Origin: [Streptosporangium] indianense | Lineage (GTDB): Bacteria; Actinomycetota; Actinomycetes; Streptomycetales; Streptomycetaceae | DNA: 64,000 nucleotides | NCBI RefSeq assembly: GCF_021474405.1 | Contig: NZ_JAKEIO010000040.1 | Coordinates: 1-64,000, forward strand | Direction of reading: 5' to 3' | Part shown: one piece after another, positions 25,627-33,534 of the stretch | How positions within the stretch are numbered: the stretch's first letter is position 1 | Layout: each line of letters begins with the position of its first letter | Program-made: the position numbers and the translations under genes | Notes under the pieces: model-generated | The model's database searches: none | What the model was told of the DNA's origin: nothing | The model's input: only the letters and a program-made list of their open reading frames with translations

Positions 25627-27039
25627 TTGAACGACGTGTTCCTCTCCTACGCGGCCGACGACGCCGCCTGGGCCGAACGGCTGGCCGGAGAACTCGTCGC
25701 GCACGGGCTGCGGCCCTTCTTCGCCGAGTGGAGCATCGAACCGAGCGACGTCATCGTCCACCGCCTCGACGAGGCCTTGCGCGCCTCCGTCAACGGGATC
25801 GCCGTGATAAGCCCGGCCTCCGTACGATCCGCCCGCGCCATGGACGAGTACGCGGCGCTGGCCACCGCCTCGGCCGAGCGCGGCCTGCGGTTCATCCCCG
25901 TACTGCTCGGACATGTCGCCGTACCGCCTTTCGCCGCCAACCGTGTCTGGCGGGACTTCAGCGAAGTCACCGAGGAGCAGTTCGAGGAGAAGGCCGCCGA
26001 ACTTGCCGCGGTCGTCGCAGGACGGACCGCCCGCGCCGGCGCGGCGGCCGCCCAGGACAATCTCGGCGCTGCCCACCGCTCTGCCACGCGCCCGCTCACC
26101 CCGCCCGAGCGTCCCGCCCTCGTCGTCTGTTACGCCCCGGCCGACGCCGACTACGGCCGGGCGCTCGCCGGTCAGTTACGGCAGGCTGAGCTGCCGGTCT
26201 GGTCGATCGACGACCTGCAGCCCGGCGACGCCCACTTCTGGACGATTCGGCAGCAGTTGCGCAACGCACTCGCGGTCGTGGTCGTGATGACACCTCAGTC
26301 GCAGGACTCCGACGACATCACTCGCATGATCCTCGAAGGCCAAGTGCACGGGCGGCCGTTCGTCCCCGTCCTGCTGTACGGGGAGGTCAACTATCACCTC
26401 GCCGCCGTCTGGCACATCGACGCCCGTGACGGCGCCCTCCTCGACGACAACGAACTCGACCTGCTGCAACGCCTCCACCACGACGTCACCAGGGCCCGCC
26501 CGCCCCGGCTGCCCGAACCACACCGTGGCACCGCACCTCGCACGGTACGGCTGACACCCTCCGCAGGCCTGGAGCGGCTGCGCGCACACCTCGCGGAGGC
26601 CGAGCTGGAGCATGCCGACCTGCTGACCACCCGCCTCGTCATGGAGTCGGTCGGACGGACGGCGGAGGGCTGGCTCAGCGCCCGGCAGGCCGCGGGCATC
26701 CCGTGTGAACTGCTCGCGGGCATCGACGCCCTCTGGCACCGCCACTCGGACGGCCGACATGGCTTCCGGCACCAGCTCGCACTCGCCCCGGCCGGCGGCC
26801 GCCGCGGACCGAGCTTCCCCGACCTGGGCGCCGCACTGGGCTGGCGCGACTCGGCCGAATCCGCCGTCCCCCGGCTCTACCGCGACTTCGCCCGCCGTGC
26901 GGGACCTGGCAGCCGGGCGGGGTTTTACCCGACCATGCGCGACCCGGGCCACGAGAACGACCCGGACTGGTACGACCGTTGGAGCTCGACCGTGCTCGCG
27001 CTGCACGCGCGGCTGCGTGAATGGGGAACCAGACCATGA
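25627..27039 (+). CDS. TIR-TIR-GUN4 domain protein
   Basis: A 470-residue soluble protein with three domains. TIR 1 (about 1-130) has DVFLSYAADDAAWAERL, FFAEWSIEPSD and a conserved Glu in AMDEYAAL. TIR 2 (about 160-290) has LVVCYAPADADYGRALAG, LPVWSIDDLQPGD and Glu in MILEGQ. The C-terminal part (about 315-440) matches GUN4: an initial helical stretch, then GIPCELLAGIDALWHRHSDG and HGFRHQL, corresponding to the family's PCEDL-x-x-ID-x-LW ... S-x-GRFGFS block. GUN4 binds tetrapyrroles in photosynthetic organisms, while in other bacteria it is a domain of signalling proteins. A CAGGAGG-type site precedes the start; its stop overlaps the SPFH gene. Confidence 0.85.
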   Translation: MNDVFLSYAADDAAWAERLAGELVAHGLRPFFAEWSIEPSDVIVHRLDEALRASVNGIAVISPASVRSARAMDEYAALATASAERGLRFIPVLLGHVAVPPFAANRVWRDFSEVTEEQFEEKAAELAAVVAGRTARAGAAAAQDNLGAAHRSATRPLTPPERPALVVCYAPADADYGRALAGQLRQAELPVWSIDDLQPGDAHFWTIRQQLRNALAVVVVMTPQSQDSDDITRMILEGQVHGRPFVPVLLYGEVNYHLAAVWHIDARDGALLDDNELDLLQRLHHDVTRARPPRLPEPHRGTAPRTVRLTPSAGLERLRAHLAEAELEHADLLTTRLVMESVGRTAEGWLSARQAAGIPCELLAGIDALWHRHSDGRHGFRHQLALAPAGGRRGPSFPDLGAALGWRDSAESAVPRLYRDFARRAGPGSRAGFYPTMRDPGHENDPDWYDRWSSTVLALHARLREWGTRP

Positions 27040-28841
27040 TGTATGTGCTGCTCGTCCTGTCCCTCGTCGCCTTGGCGGTGGCCTGGAACGCCCGGGTCGT
27101 GGTCCCCGCCGACCATCTCGGCGTCATCACCCGGAGATATGTCCCCCAGCACCCTGACCGGGCGTACAAGCATGTCAACCCGTACAACGCACGCGGAGTG
27201 CTCGCCCGCACCCTGCTCCCCGGCGTCCACTGGCTGTGGCCGCTGATCAACTCGGTGGAGTGCGTGCCCAGGGTGCATGTGCCGCCGGACATGATCGGCG
27301 TGGTGACGGCCCTGGAGGGACACAACCGGCCCGGACGGAGCAGGCTGGCGCGGCACGTCGATTGCGACGACTTCCAGGACGGGGAGAAGTTCCTGCTCGG
27401 CGACGGCGAACGCAAGGGCCAGCAGGGCGTCCAAGTCAGGACGCTGAGCGGGGGTCAATCCTACTACATCAACCCCAGGCTCTTCCGGGTCGAGATGCGG
27501 CCGCGCACCTTCGTGCCCGCGGGCACGATCGGCTTAGTCCAGGCGAAGGAAGGCGGTGTACGGCCGCCGGACCAGCGCTTCGGCCGCCATGTGGAGTGCG
27601 ACAGCTTCCAGGACGGTGAGGCCTTCCTCGCCGACGGCGGTCAGCAGGGACGGCAACTTGCCCTCCTGGGCGGTGGGATGTACTACGACATCAACCCCGA
27701 GCTCTTCGACGTCATCACGATCGACAATGTGACGGCTTCCCGCGAGGGACTGACCGAGGCGCATCTGCGGGAGATCTCCATCGCGGAGGACTACACCGGA
27801 GTGGTCATCACCCTCGACGGCGCCGATCCCGAAGACAAACCGGACGGCGCCGTGGCGCCCAGGGTGCCCGGCCACAGCAACTTCCGTCTGCCCTGGGTGT
27901 TCCTGGCTAACGGCGGTCGACGCGGCGTGCAGGAGGAGACGCTGGGCAAGGGGCCCACGTACGCGCTCAACCCGTGGTTCGTGCGCGTGATGCTGATTCC
28001 CACCCGGGTGCTGATTTTGAAATGGCACAACAAGGAACAGTCCGAGGCCGACAACTACGACGCCGACCTCGGGCAGATCACCGTCAAGGTCCAGGGCCGC
28101 TTCGAGCTCTCCGTCGACCTGTGGCAGAACCTCCAGATTCCGCCGCACGTGGCGCCCACGCTGGTCAGCCAGTTCGGGGGCACCAGCACCGCGGGACTGG
28201 GCGGGCTCGTCGACGATCCGGCGCCCATGAGGCGGTTCGTGCGGGACGTCCTCGGGGTGGCCGTCACCGGATACTTCAATGAGATCGCCATGACCAACTC
28301 GGTCTTCGAGTTCTTGGAGAGCTACGAGGATGTCCGCAAGAACCTCACCGACCGGGTCAAGCACGCGCTCGGCAAGTGGGGTGTGGAGACACTGGAGACC
28401 AACCTGGGTGATTTCGAGCCCGCCGACCCGGCTATGCTCGAGGCCCTCAAGGCGGAGCTTTTCGAGGAACTGAAGGGCAAGAAGCTCGACCAGGCCGTCA
28501 AGAACGCCGAGCGCGAGGACGCGATCGACACATATCTCGCCCGTGCGGAGAGCCGCCGTGTCGGCATGGAGATCAAGGCCGAAGTCGAGGCTCTCGGCCG
28601 CGACAACGTGGCGATGATCCGCATCGTGCGGGAGTTCGCCGGCTTCGACGTCCCACAGTTCATCGGCGGCGGGGGTGACATCTCGGGCTACCTCTCCACC
28701 CTCCCGCTGCCCGCGGTCCAGGACCTCCTGACACGCCTACGTCAACTCCGCCTGGACCAACAGCTCACCGGGACACCGAACCGACAGGAACTGACCACGG
28801 AAGGTGCCGGGGAGAACAAGAACACCGAGAACACTTCCTGA
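27036..28841 (+). CDS. SPFH/band-7 domain membrane protein
   Basis: A 601-residue protein anchored by an N-terminal helix (MMYVLLVLSLVALAVAW). Residues about 25-310 consist of two or three repeated modules, each with PADHLGVIT- or PxxxIGVV-type openings and a CDxFQDGExFL block, an elaborated stomatin-like head. The SPFH-type beta structure VLILKWHNKEQS and ITVKVQGRFELSV follows around 325-365, then a charged coiled-coil at about 455-540 rich in AEREDAIDTYLARAES-like heptads. ATG 27036 overlaps the stop of the TIR-TIR-GUN4 gene (ATGA); an in-frame ATG at 27021 would add five residues. It probably forms a membrane scaffold for the TIR and pseudokinase proteins. Confidence 0.83.
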   Translation: MMYVLLVLSLVALAVAWNARVVVPADHLGVITRRYVPQHPDRAYKHVNPYNARGVLARTLLPGVHWLWPLINSVECVPRVHVPPDMIGVVTALEGHNRPGRSRLARHVDCDDFQDGEKFLLGDGERKGQQGVQVRTLSGGQSYYINPRLFRVEMRPRTFVPAGTIGLVQAKEGGVRPPDQRFGRHVECDSFQDGEAFLADGGQQGRQLALLGGGMYYDINPELFDVITIDNVTASREGLTEAHLREISIAEDYTGVVITLDGADPEDKPDGAVAPRVPGHSNFRLPWVFLANGGRRGVQEETLGKGPTYALNPWFVRVMLIPTRVLILKWHNKEQSEADNYDADLGQITVKVQGRFELSVDLWQNLQIPPHVAPTLVSQFGGTSTAGLGGLVDDPAPMRRFVRDVLGVAVTGYFNEIAMTNSVFEFLESYEDVRKNLTDRVKHALGKWGVETLETNLGDFEPADPAMLEALKAELFEELKGKKLDQAVKNAEREDAIDTYLARAESRRVGMEIKAEVEALGRDNVAMIRIVREFAGFDVPQFIGGGGDISGYLSTLPLPAVQDLLTRLRQLRLDQQLTGTPNRQELTTEGAGENKNTENTS

Positions 28842-28870
28842 CATCCTCACCCCCCTTCAGAGGGAGGATG
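28842..28870. terminator. Hairpin after the TIR operon, resembling an IS200/IS605-type end
   Basis: CATCCTC (28842-28848) pairs with GAGGATG (28864-28870) around a pyrimidine-rich loop. It ends the TIR operon and probably terminates it. On the reverse strand its sequence resembles the subterminal hairpin often seen at one end of TnpB-type IS200/IS605 elements in Streptomyces, so it could be a relic of one; no tnpA or tnpB sequence is present nearby. Confidence 0.45.
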
Positions 28871-29035
28871 CCAACTGTCAGCGCGTGACTTCACAGTGCA
28901 GTGCACCTACGAGGAGAGCAAGGTGTAGGCCTTTTTCGCCGGGTCTTCCGGCTTGTCGAGGCCGGTGAACACCGACGCGGCCCGGGCGCATTGGATGGCG
29001 CAAGTGCTTGCGCAAGGGAGCCGAACCGGGGACCA

Positions 29036-29469
29036 TCCCGTCGCGCGACGAGCGCCGACAGCTCGCCGACGGCAGGCCGACGCGCAGCAGATCCCGAGCG
29101 GGCAGACCGGCGCGTGCGGCGATGTCCCCGCGGTGATGGCGTACGCCCCGAGGAAGCGGCACCACCGCTCACGCTCGTGCCCATCCGGCCGCCACTCGGG
29201 AGGGCGGCACGCCGCGCTCATGGTCTGCGGCGACACCGGCCTGGCGCATCTCGCGGTGGCCCACGGCACCCCGTCCGTGGCGCTCTTCGGACCGGTCTCA
29301 CCCCGGCACTGGGGTCCGCCGCGCGCAGAGCGCCACATTGCTCTGTACAAGCCCGGCCCGCCGGGCGATCCGCACGGCGACGTCCCCGACCCGCTGCTGC
29401 TGCGGATCGGCACCGACGAGGTCGTCACCGCTTGCCTGAGCCTGCTGCGGCCCACTCCGACAAGCACAT
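29036..29469. pseudogene. Rearranged second copy of the GT9 gene (part inverted, part direct)
   Basis: 29207-29469 is a direct copy of 11154-11416, the 3' end of the GT9 at 10405-11418, with only about seven mismatches in 263 bases. Immediately left of it, 29128-29203 is an inverted copy of 10801-10876, and about 29040-29130 is an inverted copy of 11071-11150, joined with loss of the roughly 195 bases between them. So the front part of a GT9 paralogue has been internally deleted and inverted relative to its own 3' end. No intact frame remains. The rest of 28842-29571 contains no other recognisable gene. Confidence 0.82.
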
Positions 29470-29571
29470 GGCCAAGCTCCCGATCATAGCGGGAGCACGG
29501 CAAGAGCATGACGCAGCTCACAAAGAAAGGGTGACAGGACGTTGTCGCGGGCAGCTGCAACTGTCGGCGGC

Positions 29572-30504
29572 ATGACGAGCACAGATGAAGACTGCCTCCC
29601 CGAGACCCTGGCGTTCAACGAGCAATTTGAGGCCGCCGCCGCGAGCCGTCCAGCTCGAGACCAAGCGCCGAGCGCAACCGTGCTGGCGCTCCTGAGGCGA
29701 AACCGGCTTGGCGGTGACACGCCACCAGTACGACTGCCGCACGGCCAAGACCGTGTCGTCGAGGGCGGAATGAGGGTACGGGTCTTCGTGCCGGACCACG
29801 TCGACGGCGTGTACCTGCACATCCATGGAGGCGGCTGGGCGTTCGGGTCCGCGGACGGACAGGACGAGCGGCTCTGGCGGCTGGCCGAGCAAGCACGGCT
29901 GGCCGTGGTAAGCGTGGAGTACCGCCTCGCACCGGAACACCCATTCCCCGCCGGGCCCGACGACTGCGAAGCGGCTGCACGATGGCTGGTGAAACACGCC
30001 GCAGCCGAGTTCGATACCGAACGTCTGCTGATCGGCGGTGAATCGGCCGGTGCCCACCTCAGCGTCGTGACACTGCTGCGCCTTCGCGACCGGCACGGCA
30101 TCACCGGCGCGTTCCGGGCGGCCCACCTGCTCTTCGGCCCCTACGACCTGTCGATGACACCAAGCCAGCGGACGTTTGGCCCGCGCCGGCTGCTGAGCAA
30201 CACCGACACGATCCGCGGCAGCTACGAACTGTTCACGCCAGGGATGAGTCAAGAGCAGCGCCGTAACCCGGAGGTCTCGCCTCTGTTCGCGGACCTGACC
30301 GGGCTGCCACCCGCCCGGATCGTCGTCGGCACCGAGGACCCACTGCTGGACGACTCGCTGTTCCTGGCCGCACGATGGCAGGCGGCAGGTGCGCCCGTTC
30401 AACTCGGCGTCGTCGCCGGCGCGATGCACGGCTTCACCCTGTTCCCCCTGACCATCACCGAGCGGGAACTACGGCGAGAGCGGCACTTCCTGGCCTCCGC
30501 ATGA
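29572..30504 (+). CDS. Alpha/beta hydrolase, hormone-sensitive-lipase (HSL) family esterase
   Basis: A 310-residue esterase. The oxyanion motif HIHGGGWAFGS, the following SVEYRLAPEHPFPAGPDDC block and the nucleophile elbow IGGESAGAHL are diagnostic of the HSL (family IV) group; Asp in GTEDPLLDD and His in AGAMHGFTL complete the triad. ATG 29572 is preferred; an in-frame TTG ten codons upstream has no better ribosome-binding site. The WYL-domain regulator starts 16 bases after its stop, so the two are probably co-transcribed. Cytosolic. Confidence 0.88.
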   Translation: MTSTDEDCLPETLAFNEQFEAAAASRPARDQAPSATVLALLRRNRLGGDTPPVRLPHGQDRVVEGGMRVRVFVPDHVDGVYLHIHGGGWAFGSADGQDERLWRLAEQARLAVVSVEYRLAPEHPFPAGPDDCEAAARWLVKHAAAEFDTERLLIGGESAGAHLSVVTLLRLRDRHGITGAFRAAHLLFGPYDLSMTPSQRTFGPRRLLSNTDTIRGSYELFTPGMSQEQRRNPEVSPLFADLTGLPPARIVVGTEDPLLDDSLFLAARWQAAGAPVQLGVVAGAMHGFTLFPLTITERELRRERHFLASA

Positions 30505-30520
30505 CGGTAGCGTCGGCAGC

Positions 30521-31240
30521 ATGAACCGAACTGCCCGGCTGTACGCGCTGGTGGAGGACTTGCGCGCGGTGGCCCCGCGGCCGCTGACGGTCGCGGCGCT
30601 CGCCACGCGGTTCGAGGTCAGCACACGCACAGTGCAGCGTGACCTGCACACCCTGATGGAGACCGGCGTCCCGGTCCGTTCCATACCCGGGCGAGGCGGC
30701 GGCTGGTCGATCGACCCGGAGATGACCCTGCCCCCGATCCACTTCACCGCCGACGAAGCCTCGGCACTGACCGCCGCGCTCGCCGCGGCTGACGCCTCCA
30801 CCCCCTACGCCAGCGCGGCCCGCACGGCGGCCCAGAAGATCGCGGCCTCGATGACCGGCCCCGCCTCCGCAGCGGCACAAGACCTCGCCGCGCGAATCGT
30901 GGCCCTGCCGACACGCAGCAACTTCGAGGTCCGTACCGCGGTGGAGCAGGCCCTCGCCAACGACATGGCGCTCCAGCTGTCCTACACCGACGCGGCAGGA
31001 CACGAAAGCAACCGTGTCGTGGAACCGGCCGGACTGCTCACCGCAAACGGCCGCTGGTACCTCGTCGCCTGGTGTCGCACACGCCGGGCCGGCCGGGGCT
31101 TCCGGCTGGACCGGATCACGGCAGCCGCTCCGACCGGTGAACCAGCCCAGCCCCATGACCTGACCGAACTACTACTCACCTCGGCCGCCGCCAATGCGGT
31201 GCGGCCCACCGCACTCGCCTCGCTCGCACCCCGGCCATGA
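30521..31240 (+). CDS. HTH-WYL domain transcriptional regulator (YafY type)
   Basis: A 239-residue regulator. The N-terminal winged helix-turn-helix has LTVAALATRFEVSTRTVQRD and the wing IPGRGGGWSIDP; the C-terminal WYL domain has LQLSYTDAAG and RVVEPAGLLTANGRWYLVAW, then FRLDRI. WYL domains bind ligands or nucleic acid and control local operons or defence loci. Here the gene follows a lipase-type esterase with a 16-base gap, suggesting control of that gene. Confidence 0.9.
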   Translation: MNRTARLYALVEDLRAVAPRPLTVAALATRFEVSTRTVQRDLHTLMETGVPVRSIPGRGGGWSIDPEMTLPPIHFTADEASALTAALAAADASTPYASAARTAAQKIAASMTGPASAAAQDLAARIVALPTRSNFEVRTAVEQALANDMALQLSYTDAAGHESNRVVEPAGLLTANGRWYLVAWCRTRRAGRGFRLDRITAAAPTGEPAQPHDLTELLLTSAAANAVRPTALASLAPRP

Positions 31241-31569
31241 GAAGCCGAAGGCACCGACCCGGCGAGCCTCCCGGATACAGCACTAGGCGGAGTCTGCTTG
31301 AGCGACGACGCCCGCCGCATGGCCGCAGCACACACGACGTCGAAGCGCCGCCCCCCTCCCCCGCACAGGCCTACCACCAAAGCGCAAATGCCGCTCAATG
31401 CAGGTGAGCAACCCCGACTCCTGATCAAGTAGCAGCCGCGCGCTCGGCGGCGTCCAGACACTGCCGAGGCGGCGAGGTGCGGTGCGAACGGATCGTGGGG
31501 CCCTCGCTGAGCACTCTCTCCGCTTTTCCACCCCGGACACCGCCCCTACCGGAGCGTGCGGAACGACCG
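31241..31569. other. Convergent intergenic region
   Basis: The region separates the convergent WYL gene and Fis-family regulator gene. I see no gene and no clear long hairpin. Confidence 0.4.
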
Positions 31570-33354
31570 TCACGTGAGGCTGGACGGGACAATGCCGTAG
31601 CGGCGCATCTTGCGGTACATGGTGGCGCGCGAGATCCCGAGATCCTGCGCTGTTCGCTGGACGTTGGAGTTGCGCTCCATCAGCCCACGCAGAATGGCGT
31701 CGCGTTCCAGCGCCTCGATGGTGGTGAGGACCTTGTTCGACGATACCCGGCACTCCGGTGGCAGGTCGTCCGCGTTGATCGTCCGGCCCGTGGGTCGCCG
31801 CGCCAGGCCCCGGATCACGGACTCGAGCTGGCGTACGTTCTCCGGCCAGGGGCATCTCTGCAGCGTGGTCAGCGCGTCCGGGGAGATTCTGCCCTCACCG
31901 CTCGGCCGGTACTTGCGCAGGAAGAACCGCGCCAGGAGCTCGGTGTCCCCGTAGCGGTGACGCAGGGCAGGCACCTCCACCGAGGCGCCGCAGAGCTGGT
32001 CGAACTCGTCGTCGGCGCCGACCATCGACGGCTGACTGGTGATGACCAGTTGCGCGGTCGCGCTGCCGCGCAGCCGCGTCAGCAGGGTCGTCAGCCGCCG
32101 CCGCAGCTGGTCGCCCAGCAGATGGGCATCGCTCAGGAGGAGCACGTGGGACGGCACGACGAGCAGCTCCGATATTTCGTCCAGCCAGTGCTCGGTGGCG
32201 GCAGGTGCATCCGACAGCGGCGCTTCCCGCATCTCCAGCCGGCGTCCGGCGCCGTGGGCCCGGTGCAGGGCTTCGACCAGCGTCCTCTTGCCGACGCCGG
32301 CTTCACCCAGGAGATGAAGCCATGTTCCGGCTACGAATGCCGTTTCACTGTCGGCGACCGCGCGCAGCCAGTGCGGGGACGAGCCCACCAGCCCCAGCTC
32401 GGAGCGGGCGGGCGTGGCGGAGACCGCCGGTGTGGGCTGGGCCCGTCCGATCAGCCGGACTCGGAAGACGGCGCCGGCGTCGCTGTCCTCGCGCTGGCAG
32501 GGACTGACCCTGAGTTCGGCGACCCGTCCCGAGGGCAGGGGAATGCTGCGGGTCCCCTCCAGCCGGTGATGCGCGGCGATCTCACGGGCGTGGTCGAGCA
32601 GCGCGTACTGATCGGGCCCGGTCACGGCGGCGCTGAGCTGCTCGTTCATCATGACGACATCGCGGTTCAGTGCCAGCACGGGTCCGGGGCGTGCCGAGGA
32701 GCAGGCCTCCATGTAGGCCTGGAAGAGGGCCCGCTCGCGCCGGGAGGTGATCACCGCTATCTCAGCCTCGATCTGGGCGGCAACGGAGCGTGCGAAGGCC
32801 ATCAGCATGCCGTCGGAGCCCTGATGGATGGTGGTGAGGTTGAACGCTCCCAGCAGAGTGCGCCGAGTGGGATGCAGGATCGGTACGGCTGCGCAGCGGA
32901 ACTCCCGCAGCTCCTCGACGTAGTGCTGCCTTCCGGCGATCAGGACCGGGCGACCGCTGGCGAGCGCGGTTCCGATGCCGTTGGTGCCCACGTAGCGTTC
33001 GGAGAACACATGCCCCGGGGCCAGACGCACGCGGTTGAGGTGGGTCGTCAGGCCCTGGTGTGACACCTTCCGGGACAGCACGACGCCGCTGCGGTCCGTG
33101 ATCATCGTCGACACCGGGTCGTCGGCGAGCTGCTTGTGCAGCGTCTCCACGATGGGCAGCGCCGCCCTGGCCAGGGGGCTGTCCAGATTGGGGTTGTCCA
33201 GGTAGGGAGCGTCCAGGCTGCCGGACTTCACCTGGTACTCGATCGAGCGTTGCCATGAGGCGACCACGAGCGGCCGGGCGCTCGGATCATTGGTGACTTC
33301 CTGATAGAGCTCTCTGGCTGCTCTCAGTGAGGTCCCGGGTTGGTGTCGGGGCAT
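31570..33354 (-). CDS. Fis-family (AcoR-like) GAF-domain transcriptional activator
   Basis: A 594-residue regulator of the AcoR/DhaR type. Residues 60-210 are a GAF-like sensor (YVGTNGIGTAL and GAFNLTTIHQGSDGML). The central AAA+ part retains a Walker A-like GEAGVGKRT and a Walker B-like HVLLLSDAH, but the GAFTGA loop that contacts sigma-54 is missing, as in other actinobacterial members, whose genomes lack sigma-54. It ends with a Fis-type helix-turn-helix (NVQRTAQDLGISRATMYRKM). It is divergent from the alcohol dehydrogenase and ABC-importer operon and very likely activates it. ATG 33354 follows GGGAG. Confidence 0.88.
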   Translation of the reverse strand: MPRHQPGTSLRAARELYQEVTNDPSARPLVVASWQRSIEYQVKSGSLDAPYLDNPNLDSPLARAALPIVETLHKQLADDPVSTMITDRSGVVLSRKVSHQGLTTHLNRVRLAPGHVFSERYVGTNGIGTALASGRPVLIAGRQHYVEELREFRCAAVPILHPTRRTLLGAFNLTTIHQGSDGMLMAFARSVAAQIEAEIAVITSRRERALFQAYMEACSSARPGPVLALNRDVVMMNEQLSAAVTGPDQYALLDHAREIAAHHRLEGTRSIPLPSGRVAELRVSPCQREDSDAGAVFRVRLIGRAQPTPAVSATPARSELGLVGSSPHWLRAVADSETAFVAGTWLHLLGEAGVGKRTLVEALHRAHGAGRRLEMREAPLSDAPAATEHWLDEISELLVVPSHVLLLSDAHLLGDQLRRRLTTLLTRLRGSATAQLVITSQPSMVGADDEFDQLCGASVEVPALRHRYGDTELLARFFLRKYRPSGEGRISPDALTTLQRCPWPENVRQLESVIRGLARRPTGRTINADDLPPECRVSSNKVLTTIEALERDAILRGLMERNSNVQRTAQDLGISRATMYRKMRRYGIVPSSLT

Positions 33355-33441
33355 TTAACACTCCCGTGCGGCGCGCGTCACATTCCTCGGTGCAGTGATT
33401 GGACCAGCTCGGCGGCGGCGCGCCTACGACGTGTATCACAT

Positions 33442-33472
33442 TGAGACATCCGCGGACGGATTCTGAGACATC
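33442..33472. promoter_or_regulatory. Direct-repeat activator sites
   Basis: The 9-bp sequence TGAGACATC occurs twice, at 33442-33450 and 33464-33472, exactly 22 bp (two turns) apart, in the promoter region between the Fis-family activator and the dehydrogenase gene. Probably the binding site of the activator or of its dimer pair. Confidence 0.5.
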
Positions 33473-33534
33473 GACCTGCGAGCGGCGGCCTGTGTAATCG
33501 GCACCACCCACCCGCCGATTCGCAGGGAGCCGCC

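Noticed and set aside
27021..27035. Alternative ATG five codons upstream of the SPFH protein start
   Set aside because: Its own upstream region lacks a ribosome-binding site, whereas 27036 overlaps the preceding stop and has GGGGAA at the right distance.
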